Both the position numbers and the translations under genes were made by a program. A DNA stretch of 8,718 nt from NCBI GenBank assembly GCA_014872655.1, contig WHHJ01000066.1:1-8718 (forward strand), in the 5' to 3' direction. Shown piece by piece: positions 1-6,973 of the stretch (its first letter is position 1; each line of letters opens with the position of its first letter). The DNA is from Clostridia bacterium (GTDB lineage Bacteria > Bacillota > Clostridia > Oscillospirales > UBA644). The notes beneath the pieces are model-generated. The model did no database searches. It saw only the letters and a program-made list of their open reading frames with translations, and was not told the origin of the DNA.

Positions 1-3000
1 CAATGATATCGCCCTGGACATTCTTCATGTAATAATACTCGACACCTTCATAAATTAGGCCAATATATGCTCCGGTATCATCATGCAAAAACGTCATGTC
101 GCCTTTGCCGTCCGACGTTTTTTGCCCGACTAACAAATCTCCCTCATAAATAAATTCCGTTGTAATGGATTCTCCACTGTAGGAATATGTTTTTGTTTTG
201 GAGGTCCGCTGACCTGCGGCATTATATTCATAAGTATAAATGGTCTGGTTCTCCGGCTGCCCCGGATATGGGCGTGAAAGAGATGCCAATCGACGTCCCT
301 CGGTCCACGTCAGGGTATCGCCCAAATATTGAACAGGGTTCCCGATCTCATCATACGTGATAGACTCTCCTCTGAAACTTGTCAGCAGATCGTTCCAGCC
401 TGCAGTATACGTATAAGTATCTGTAGATTTGAGTTGCCCGAGTTCGCCCTCTGTATAATCATAATATTTTTGTGCCAGGATGTTTCCACGAGCGTCATAC
501 TCAAAAACCAGTGTATAATGCCGACTGGCATTATTTACACGTTTGAGACGATTCAGTTCATCATACTCATACGAAATAGAACGCGACCGGGGTTTCATAT
601 AATTAATCGTTACATTTTCTGACGCAATGTTCCCGTTTGCATCATACGTATAGGTATAAGATCCCACAGGATTTGTCAGGCTTTGCACCTGGGTGGTCGT
701 TTTATTACTGTTGGGAATATCCTGATACGTATAAGTTTCGGTCAACTTTTTCGACGAGGTAGTGGTGATTTCTTTTTCGGTAACACGCCCAAGCCCGTCA
801 TAGGAAAAAGTTAGTTTTTCGACGCCGTTGTAACTGATGCCGTATATCTGATCCGGCATCTCGCCGTTGGCCAAATTGCCGTAACGGTAGGTTAACTCCT
901 GAACACCTAGCTCCGGCGTATAGTGGCGGACCCCGGTTAGATAATTGGTCTTATCCGCGTAAGTATATTTAATCTCATTGGATAGCTGCTGGCCGCTGTA
1001 CGACGTAGCAGTTGTGTCATAGGTTCGAATAGCCACTACCCGACCGGCAAGGTCATAGGTGTACCATGTAGTGGTGCCCTCAAAATAGTCCACCATGTGC
1101 GACAGCGTGTTGTCGGTTGCGTAATAGTAACAAATCCGCTTTTGGTCATTATTATTATATTTGATTTCCGTAACATTGTCAAGTGCATCATAATAGGTAG
1201 TAAACATATCGTCATTGCCGTATGTTTTGACCGTGGGGCGGCTATACGCATCGTATGTGGTGGTCATCAACGGTGTAAAACCGTTTCCATTAGATACGGA
1301 AATCTGAGAAACGCGGCCCAAAGAATCGTATGTAAATTTATACTTTTCGTCGCCGTTCTGTTTAATCGTATCCAGGCGGGTCGCCCAGTCGTACACATAC
1401 TGCACACTGCTTTCACCTGCACTGACGGTAGAAATGCGGTTGCTGTTTGCTTCGTATTTATACGAGGTTCTATTCAATTCTCCATCAATGGTGTTGCTGA
1501 GCTGCCCGGTTGTAGGATTATAAAATGTATAAGAATCATTACCCGCAGCATCCGTAACGATAACAGGGAAATTTTTATCAGCAGTATAAGCTGCAGAAGT
1601 TTCGATAATTTTGTCTGAAGGGTCAATCTTTTGGAAGAAGTACCATTTCTGCCCATAGTCGCCGTCAACATAATCACACTGCTGAATAGGCGATTGGTCT
1701 TGAGTATTGATTTCTTCTTCCGGCTGTCCGTCGATACATTTAGTGTACCCGGACGCCCCGGTAAGTATACGGAAAGTGCCATCCCCGTTAGGCACAATCT
1801 TAAATTTCTGTGCGTTGGATGAAGAGGCATTTTCGATCTTTAAATAGTTATCTGCATTGGCTTGCAGATACATATTAAAATGCGGTGATTTAATTTTATA
1901 AACATCCGCTTCGCCCGTTGATTCCAACTGCCATTTTTGATATAATGCATTTTGAATATACCGAAAATTTTTGGTTCGATTTTCATTAAATCCGCTCTGA
2001 TCGCCGCTATCCATAGCATTGGAAGAATACGCATTACGGATAATATACGTTGTATCCGGTTGCAGTTGGCTAACAACTTTACTCTGCGAAATGACAGAGC
2101 TGGTCACGTTACCTTTATCGTCGTAGGTAAAAGAATACTGCTGGCCGTCCGTGCTGTTAGCATGGTCCAGATTCTTTTGAGAACCGTCTTCCCAGCCGCT
2201 GTAAGAATACAGATAACTACTGCCGGATGGGTTGAGTAATTTGGTCATCTGGTTACCCTGATAAGCAAATTCCGACTGTGTTTTGGCTAAGTCTACGGAA
2301 CTGACCACGTTGCCATCCTTATCATAGGTATAGGACTGCCCGTATTGTTCCCGACAGCAGAACAGCCCTGTTGCCTGGAACTGATTGGGATTATAACACT
2401 GGCTGATCGCAACAAAAATATATTTATAATCCCCTTCTGCAACCGCCTCGAACGTATTAAACTGCCACCCGTCATAATCGGGATTAAAATCCTTACGCTG
2501 CATTTCACCTACGTACTCATTGTTCTCGTTCATAAATGAAATGCTCATATAATATTCAGGCAAGCCATAGCGATACAAATCAACGCGATCTTTAGTCGGA
2601 ACGGAGTTGCCCTTAGACCATCCGCCGACCGAATAGACATCGCCTTTTTTGCCGTCTGATACAACAATAAACTGCTCTGCCCTTGTTAACGGAGAGTTAG
2701 CATCCGAATGCAAATATAGTGCCGTACCGATATTGGGAACATCATTATTGTTTACCGTCGTCCAACCATAGTCCACGCCTTCCAGCTGCCAACGATACAA
2801 CTGATTTGAAAAACAAGCATTTTCTAACAGATTAAACCCGGTCGCACCCTGACCAGACTCAAACTGCAAGTCGTCAAACCAAACCGTACCTGCCGCGTTG
2901 TCTCGAAGGCCGACAATGATCTTGATAAATTTATTCTCGGGAAGATAAGCGGATGTAACATAGCGTTCCCAACCGTCTGTCTGTGTAATTCCCTCGGCTG

Positions 3001-5839
3001 CATAAATCGTCTCCGGACCGCTGTCGCCCCAAACCTCAATGGAAACGACCGCCCCGTTATTCGAAATTGTTCCGTCTGTTTTTACATAAGCCGAAAAGGT
3101 GTACCAGCCGGCAGGTTTATCCCGAACTTCCTGTAGAAGATACTTGGCCCCGGGGGCACTGCTCTTAGACACTTTTACAGATTTAGGTGTGAGGTTGCTG
3201 ATACTTTCATCCAAAACGATCGGGGAAGTATCCTCTAAACTGTCTTCAAACCAGGTGTAATATGCATCCGACAAAGTATTACTGTCAAAAGTCGGATTGA
3301 CCACATAGTTGATGTGTGAAGTTTGAATCTTAGAAGACGAAATCATCTTATTCGTCAACTCGGTTCTGTCCGAAGGATTATATTGAAAGAACTGAGCCTG
3401 TCCATTTACCTTGGACACTACGCCCGTTGTCTGCGCATAATCATTGAATTGATATTCAAAGGTCCGATCTTGATTATCGGTGACCCAAGTGGTGTTAGAT
3501 ACATATTGGAACGTATATTTTCCGACAGATGCGGTATCTGTTTTTTCTTCAATACGCTTTACACGCTTTTGCTCAGTAGTTTCATACTCTAATTCTACAT
3601 ATGTAGGCAACATATTCCCGTAAATACGCGACCATAAGCCGTCGCTCGTTGTATAAAACCCAACTCGTTTTCCGTCCGGAAATACAATTCCCCACAAGTT
3701 ATCATAAGCGTATTCTATCGTTGTAGTCCTGCCGGCCGGATCCTTAATGGTATCGATGATATCCGCGTCTGAATGATATGTAATGGTGTATGTTCGGTCT
3801 ACGCCGTCTTTAATACGCACCATACGAGGCGGATTGCCATGGGGAGAGGATTCATACTCTACTTTAATGGCATTTCCGTTTTTATCCTCGATTCGTGTAA
3901 TATGCCCGTAGCCATCAAACAACATTTTATTTCCGTTTTTATCTTTGATGGTATACCGTGTTGTTCCCATTGTATTTTTAGCGACAGACTCATCGACGGT
4001 AAGAGTATAGCCCAAGCCGTCTTCATCTTTTGCGGTTGTATCGGTCAGATTTTCAAAATAAAAATAATGTTCTGTTCCGTCGGCGTCATTAAACAAATAT
4101 TTATATTTTTTTTCTTCATCTGTGGAAGTTGCGTTAAGATAAGAATTTTCGGCAATAAACAAATGATAGTTAGTCTGAACACCTCTTCCGATATTTGAAT
4201 ATCCCATGCCTCCTTTATTAGAGTTGTAAACCAATGAGATATTAACTGGCATGATATTTCCGCCGCAGTCTTCCGTCAATGATTGAGAATATACCAATTG
4301 CCCATTATAATTGTTAATGCTTGCAACACCGTTTCGCCCAGCTGCGACATTGGTATAAGTATAGTAGTCTTCATATCCGAACATATTTCGGTAAGAAATG
4401 CTCAAACACGGACGATTCGTCGGAAATCCAGGGATTTTTCCGTAAAACCACGCCCGTCCGACTGCGGTATCTTCTACGTCTCGTGTTAAAACAATTCCGT
4501 TATTGGCACAGGACCCGTCATACCATTGCTGAACAAGCGTTGTAATTTCCCAAGTGACCCATTGGGCCGAATGGTAACTTCTTAAAAGTTTATAGTCATG
4601 CACGGTTCCAAAATCAGCAGCAGGCTGATTATTCCATGTCAGGTTCGAGTTGTCCCAGCTTCCGGTTACCTGATACAAATTGATCTGTAGGTCTCCATCT
4701 GTGTTATGTAAGCCAAAATTTACACGCGCATCTACAACCTTGTCGCCATTTTTTAGCGTAGGTAGCTGTGTCACTTTTAAGTAAGTTCGAAGCTTTCCCA
4801 TATTTTGATAGGAATCATAACCGACATATACACTGCCTTCATAATTCGGATTATCAGGAACCGTATAGCCGTATTTGGTGTCCGGTCGACCCGAAGCCAC
4901 ATATGATACCATGCAAGTTGTCTGATGATTCCACGCCTGAGAAGTCATGAATACGGGGTCCACCGTAACGGGGAACTGTCGGTCTTCTTGTGCCAGCCAT
5001 TCATGGTCTAACACCATGCGCAAGGTAAACTTGCCATTCTTCACGTCGACCAGCTCGTATGAAATGTTAGAACAACTGGCTCCGGTACGATCCTGCATAT
5101 ATGGTGCCGAAATGACAAAAATGATATTTCCGTCACCATCTTTTAGATGAACCGTTTTTCCGTCTATCAGTTCCGGAGTTAATTGCGGGCATTTATATTC
5201 CGCTTCAAAAACGGTTTGCACCTGTGCGTTATTTAGAATGATATTTTCTTTTAGATAACCACTTGAAAGCAAATACTGCAAGTCGACCGAATCAAATGCG
5301 TTCCGGTACCAAATCTCAGATACGGACTTTTCCAACGTAGACAAATCGCCGTCTTCTTCATAAGTTGTTACTTCGGCATCCCTTTTTGCAATGTCTCGAA
5401 ACTGCCAGGACAACTTATAGCCGTCTTTTTCCAAACGTACCAACTTACTGCCGTTACTCTTTTTGGAAAGAACAATCCCTAAATCGGACTCTTTATTGCG
5501 CAGTGCGGCCTGTCCTTCATCCTCAATTTCATTTACCGTATTATCGTAATCTACCCATTGCCCGTCTTGATCAAAATGAACAGGTTCTGTATACTGGGCA
5601 GCTTGGATGGTTCCGTCGCTCATGCGGAAACGCTTGGTGTAAGCGTCACGCTCATCTGTAATTTCACTTAATATGTAAGCCTCCGAATCTTCCGCCTCGA
5701 CAACCTCATCCTGCACCTGTTGAGCCGTAGCTGCCGGTTCAGGCTCTTCTGCAAAAAAGAATTTCATATTTGCAGGTACCAACTGCAAACAAAAAGCTAA
5801 TACAAGTAAAAACGCCGTACTTTTTAAAAACTTTTTCAT
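1..5839 (-). CDS. Secreted WapA-like RHS/YD-repeat protein with DNRLRE, CBM-like and ricin-lectin modules (C-terminus cut by window edge)
   Basis: I translated all 1946 codons by hand: there is no stop or frameshift, and the frame stays open at the left edge. In order: Sec signal peptide (residues 1-30, MKKFLK then a hydrophobic stretch); N-terminal region with DLQY...KENIIL (186-202); DNRLRE module (about 289-483: FPVTVDP, GKLRTYLK, GSWDNSNLTWNNQP, WEITTLVQQWYDGS); early YD repeats (629-740); two CBM4/9-like modules (844-996, ending VWFDDLQFESG, and 1001-1164); YD repeats (1169-1249); a ricin-type lectin (1258-1402, QKW at 1301 and 1397, QKF at 1344); many YD repeats (1407-1746, e.g. TYDSLGRV, SYDGLGRV, TYDANGN); and the start of the RHS core (about 1747 on, ending YYYMKNVQGDII). 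RHS shells of this family encapsulate a C-terminal toxin; WapA of Bacillus subtilis is the known Gram-positive analogue. The toxin tip is not visible, so toxin activity is inferred and a pure adhesin is possible. ATG codons sit at 5842 and 5839; GGAGGG (5851-5846) lies 6 nt before the second, which I chose. Confidence 0.96.
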   Translation of the reverse strand, partial: MKKFLKSTAFLLVLAFCLQLVPANMKFFFAEEPEPAATAQQVQDEVVEAEDSEAYILSEITDERDAYTKRFRMSDGTIQAAQYTEPVHFDQDGQWVDYDNTVNEIEDEGQAALRNKESDLGIVLSKKSNGSKLVRLEKDGYKLSWQFRDIAKRDAEVTTYEEDGDLSTLEKSVSEIWYRNAFDSVDLQYLLSSGYLKENIILNNAQVQTVFEAEYKCPQLTPELIDGKTVHLKDGDGNIIFVISAPYMQDRTGASCSNISYELVDVKNGKFTLRMVLDHEWLAQEDRQFPVTVDPVFMTSQAWNHQTTCMVSYVASGRPDTKYGYTVPDNPNYEGSVYVGYDSYQNMGKLRTYLKVTQLPTLKNGDKVVDARVNFGLHNTDGDLQINLYQVTGSWDNSNLTWNNQPAADFGTVHDYKLLRSYHSAQWVTWEITTLVQQWYDGSCANNGIVLTRDVEDTAVGRAWFYGKIPGFPTNRPCLSISYRNMFGYEDYYTYTNVAAGRNGVASINNYNGQLVYSQSLTEDCGGNIMPVNISLVYNSNKGGMGYSNIGRGVQTNYHLFIAENSYLNATSTDEEKKYKYLFNDADGTEHYFYFENLTDTTAKDEDGLGYTLTVDESVAKNTMGTTRYTIKDKNGNKMLFDGYGHITRIEDKNGNAIKVEYESSPHGNPPRMVRIKDGVDRTYTITYHSDADIIDTIKDPAGRTTTIEYAYDNLWGIVFPDGKRVGFYTTSDGLWSRIYGNMLPTYVELEYETTEQKRVKRIEEKTDTASVGKYTFQYVSNTTWVTDNQDRTFEYQFNDYAQTTGVVSKVNGQAQFFQYNPSDRTELTNKMISSSKIQTSHINYVVNPTFDSNTLSDAYYTWFEDSLEDTSPIVLDESISNLTPKSVKVSKSSAPGAKYLLQEVRDKPAGWYTFSAYVKTDGTISNNGAVVSIEVWGDSGPETIYAAEGITQTDGWERYVTSAYLPENKFIKIIVGLRDNAAGTVWFDDLQFESGQGATGFNLLENACFSNQLYRWQLEGVDYGWTTVNNNDVPNIGTALYLHSDANSPLTRAEQFIVVSDGKKGDVYSVGGWSKGNSVPTKDRVDLYRYGLPEYYMSISFMNENNEYVGEMQRKDFNPDYDGWQFNTFEAVAEGDYKYIFVAISQCYNPNQFQATGLFCCREQYGQSYTYDKDGNVVSSVDLAKTQSEFAYQGNQMTKLLNPSGSSYLYSYSGWEDGSQKNLDHANSTDGQQYSFTYDDKGNVTSSVISQSKVVSQLQPDTTYIIRNAYSSNAMDSGDQSGFNENRTKNFRYIQNALYQKWQLESTGEADVYKIKSPHFNMYLQANADNYLKIENASSSNAQKFKIVPNGDGTFRILTGASGYTKCIDGQPEEEINTQDQSPIQQCDYVDGDYGQKWYFFQKIDPSDKIIETSAAYTADKNFPVIVTDAAGNDSYTFYNPTTGQLSNTIDGELNRTSYKYEANSNRISTVSAGESSVQYVYDWATRLDTIKQNGDEKYKFTYDSLGRVSQISVSNGNGFTPLMTTTYDAYSRPTVKTYGNDDMFTTYYDALDNVTEIKYNNNDQKRICYYYATDNTLSHMVDYFEGTTTWYTYDLAGRVVAIRTYDTTATSYSGQQLSNEIKYTYADKTNYLTGVRHYTPELGVQELTYRYGNLANGEMPDQIYGISYNGVEKLTFSYDGLGRVTEKEITTTSSKKLTETYTYQDIPNSNKTTTQVQSLTNPVGSYTYTYDANGNIASENVTINYMKPRSRSISYEYDELNRLKRVNNASRHYTLVFEYDARGNILAQKYYDYTEGELGQLKSTDTYTYTAGWNDLLTSFRGESITYDEIGNPVQYLGDTLTWTEGRRLASLSRPYPGQPENQTIYTYEYNAAGQRTSKTKTYSYSGESITTEFIYEGDLLVGQKTSDGKGDMTFLHDDTGAYIGLIYEGVEYYYMKNVQGDII

Positions 5840-5845
5840 CATAAA

Positions 5846-5851
5846 CCCTCC
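5846..5851 (-). promoter_or_regulatory. Ribosome binding site of the RHS gene
   Basis: GGAGGG on the minus strand, followed by TTT and a double ATG. Spacing is 3 nt to the first ATG (5842) and 6 nt to the second (5839), which favours the second. Both starts are in frame and differ by one methionine. Confidence 0.8.
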
Positions 5852-5865
5852 ATAATTATTATTTT

Positions 5866-5892
5866 TTAAATATGTATCAACCTGCACATCAT
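5866..5892 (-). other. Possible 8-codon leader mini-ORF upstream of the RHS gene
   Basis: On the minus strand a strong Shine-Dalgarno-like AGGGGGTG (5903-5896) is followed by ATGATG and a frame that stops after eight codons (MMCRLIHI, TAA at 5868-5866), 26 nt before the RHS start. The arrangement copies that of the RHS start itself (purine-rich site, three bases, ATGATG). It could be a translated leader, a decayed duplicate start, or chance. The same stretch contains TATGAT (5893-5888), which could instead be a -10 box, although no good -35 box precedes it. Confidence 0.25.
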
Positions 5893-5916
5893 AATCACCC
5901 CCTATCAAACAAATAA

Positions 5917-5944
5917 ATGATCGGCCAGTTTTCCTGCCGATCAT
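5917..5944 (-). terminator. Probable Rho-independent terminator after the zinc-ribbon gene
   Basis: Perfect 9-bp inverted repeat, ATGATCGGC and GCCGATCAT, with a 10-base loop, 22 nt past the stop of the zinc-ribbon gene. On the minus strand it is followed by the U-rich TTATTTGTTTG. The stem is only moderately GC-rich and the U-tract is interrupted, so it may be leaky and let transcription run into the RHS gene. No convincing separate promoter for the RHS gene is visible between this hairpin and its start. Confidence 0.55.
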
Positions 5945-5966
5945 CTATCTGTCTATAATCTTTCGA

Positions 5967-6170
5967 TTATCTAAATTTAAACCGTCTCCAATTTAATGCT
6001 TGTCCGCATCGGTCACAATAGGATTGAAATTCACGTTCCAACGCTATTTTACAGCGAGGACACACGGCAAAGGCCTCTTGAGAATAACAAACAATGTCTG
6101 TTACCTCCATTGGCCGCCTGTAATCTTCTGCATGCGGATCGATGCTGTTTTCTTTTGTCTTTTTCACCAT
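5967..6170 (-). CDS. Small zinc-ribbon protein
   Basis: A 67-residue protein starting at an ATG preceded by AGGGAG with 5-nt spacing, a clear ribosome binding site. It carries two CxxC knuckles, CPRC (Cys37, Cys40) and CDRCG (Cys52, Cys55), about 12 residues apart, which is the layout of a zinc ribbon, plus an extra Cys28. The N-terminal 20 residues are charged and probably disordered; the tail after GQALNW is basic (RRFKFR). There is no signal peptide or membrane segment, so it is probably cytoplasmic. Similar short proteins with a C-terminal CxxCGQALxW ribbon occur in clostridial mobile and phage-like DNA, usually without known function; that is my recollection of the family and was not searched. 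It lies directly upstream of the RHS gene on the same strand, separated by 127 nt that include a probable terminator. A nucleic-acid or protein-binding role is plausible but unproven. Confidence 0.85.
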   Translation of the reverse strand: MVKKTKENSIDPHAEDYRRPMEVTDIVCYSQEAFAVCPRCKIALEREFQSYCDRCGQALNWRRFKFR

Positions 6171-6200
6171 AATTGCTCCCTACTTTCTAAATTTTAATTT

Positions 6201-6228
6201 CAGCATGCTTTGGTGATATCACATGCTG
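6201..6228. repeat. Inverted repeat in the leader of the zinc-ribbon gene
   Basis: CAGCATG and CATGCTG form a 7-bp dyad enclosing a second, self-complementary TGATATCA (6214-6221). It lies about 30-58 nt upstream of the zinc-ribbon start, so it could be an operator or an RNA hairpin in that leader. No poly-U tract follows on the minus strand, so it is unlikely to be a terminator. Confidence 0.45.
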
Positions 6229-6502
6229 TATCGTTGTTTCTATAAATATAAACCACATTTATGAAGAAAAGTGACGAATAATACAACATCTTGTGACAAC
6301 TTTGTCGGAAGCAACAAATACAAGTCATAAAACCAGGGGGCAAAATCAACCAATTGACGAAAAAGTTTTATTCCTGTACAAAAATGAATTTTTGTTTTTA
6401 GTGATTTTGCCTGGAAGAAATTTCCAGAAAATAGTAATGCGCGATAGAAAAAAGCCTCTTTCTTTTTTCAAAACTCATTTTTTGAAGAAAAAAGACAATT
6501 TT
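6229..6502. other. AT-rich non-coding stretch with short inverted repeats
   Basis: No gene is supported here. The region is AT-rich and holds several short dyads: GACAA-CT-TTGTC (6295-6306), CAAAAAT-GA-ATTTTTG (6379-6394), CTGGAA-N5-TTCCAG (6411-6427) and GAAAAAAG-N7-CTTTTTTC (6447-6469). The promoter of the minus-strand zinc-ribbon gene should lie in or near this stretch, but I found no pair of -35 and -10 boxes good enough to name. Confidence 0.6.
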
Positions 6503-6517
6503 TGTCAATCATTGACA
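6503..6517. promoter_or_regulatory. Palindromic operator candidate covering the -35 box
   Basis: TGTCAAT-C-ATTGACA is a perfect 15-bp dyad whose right arm contains the whole TTGACA -35 box. A third related half-site, TCAATGA (6528-6534), abuts the -10 box and forms a second inverted repeat with TCATTGA (6509-6515). The placement fits a repressor site that blocks RNA polymerase. The adjacent XRE-family regulator is a natural candidate binder, which is inference. Confidence 0.5.
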
Positions 6518-6540
6518 TTTCTATTCTTCAATGATATAAT
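6512..6540 (+). promoter_or_regulatory. Perfect consensus sigma-A promoter
   Basis: TTGACA (6512-6517), a 17-bp spacer and TATAAT (6535-6540) match the housekeeping consensus at all twelve positions, with transcription predicted to begin near the A at 6547. The next coding start to the right is over 400 nt away and has its own promoter, so this promoter serves either an untranslated RNA or a long leader of the regulator operon. Confidence 0.8.
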
Positions 6541-6546
6541 ACGCTT

Positions 6547-6793
6547 ACAAGGGGATATATCACTATTATTCAATCAAGGGCACAAACAAATCTAACATAT
6601 CTTCTCAAAATCATTGTAATCTGAAACAAATCAAGAGTTTTTACTTTTTTCTATGTTTTTAAGTGTAGGCGCACCCCCTCTTTCTTTCCCCAAAAACACT
6701 TTTGTTCTTTTCATAAACATCAAAAAATGATTTTTCTTTAAAACTATAGAACGGCACAAAAAACTTAAAAAATAATTTTTAGTTTATTTTTTT
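6547..6793 (+). ncRNA. Possible untranslated RNA from the orphan promoter
   Basis: No ORF with a start codon and ribosome binding site follows the consensus promoter. The stretch is AT-rich apart from a short GC-containing patch (GTAGGCGCACCCCC, 6664-6677). It would end at an AT-rich hairpin with seven T residues (6761-6793), giving a transcript of about 247 nt. I do not recognise a known RNA family or riboswitch in it. The alternative is that transcription continues into the XRE gene. Confidence 0.25.
6761..6793 (+). terminator. Weak AT-rich terminator-like hairpin
   Basis: AAACTTAAAAA and TTTTTAGTTT pair as a stem of about 10 bp with one bulged base and a short ATAA loop, followed by A and a run of seven T residues (6787-6793). 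The stem has almost no GC pairs, so its stability and terminator function are doubtful. Confidence 0.3.
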
Positions 6794-6830
6794 ACCCTAA
6801 AAAACCTCTATGGTTTATATTTATTTAAGC

Positions 6831-6912
6831 TATAGAAGAACACATTCTATATTCAAGATAGAATTCTATCTAAAATATCAATCTATACGATAGACATCTA
6901 TCCTATGGATAG
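6831..6912. promoter_or_regulatory. Cluster of four CTAT/ATAG dyads upstream of the regulator operon promoter
   Basis: Four inverted repeats lie in 82 bp: TATAGAA-N7-TTCTATA (6831-6851), the perfect palindrome AGATAGAATTCTATCT (6856-6871), TCTAT-ACG-ATAGA (6882-6894) and CTATCC-TAT-GGATAG (6898-6912). The last ends one base before the -35 box. All are built from CTAT/ATAG half-sites, though the half-site order is reversed in the first two. An isolated CTATAGAA copy occurs at 6744-6751. This is the expected look of a multi-site operator, probably for autoregulation by the XRE protein; the binder is inferred. Confidence 0.55.
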
Positions 6913-6913
6913 T

Positions 6914-6941
6914 TTTACACTTTTCGGAAACCCTATATAAT
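6914..6941 (+). promoter_or_regulatory. Sigma-A-type promoter of the XRE-ECF-DUF4367 operon
   Basis: TTTACA (6914-6919), a 16-bp spacer and TATAAT (6936-6941), with transcription predicted to start around 6947-6949 and a leader of about 25 nt before the first gene. No ECF-type GGAAC/CGTC pair at proper spacing is visible, so the operon appears to be transcribed by the housekeeping polymerase. Confidence 0.65.
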
Positions 6942-6973
6942 AGTATAAAGTATGATATAGGGAGAAGATGACG

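Noticed and set aside
1097..1618. Long plus-strand frame antisense to the RHS gene (also 3773-4198)
   Set aside because: It lies wholly opposite a confirmed YD-repeat coding region, has no ribosome binding site and gives no recognisable protein; it is a shadow of the regular codon pattern.
5848..5880. TTGATA plus a TAATTA-like box as a minus-strand promoter for the RHS gene
   Set aside because: The -10 match is poor and the start of transcription would fall at the ribosome binding site, leaving too short a leader.
6447..6469. GAAAAAAG / CTTTTTTC hairpin as a terminator
   Set aside because: The stem is nearly all A-T pairs and no T-run follows the hairpin directly on either strand; low-complexity AT sequence explains it.
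6293..6595. 100-codon plus-strand frame in the intergenic region
   Set aside because: It opens with GTG, has no ribosome binding site, is poly-Lys/Phe AT-rich sequence without domain character, and runs through the consensus promoter and its dyads.
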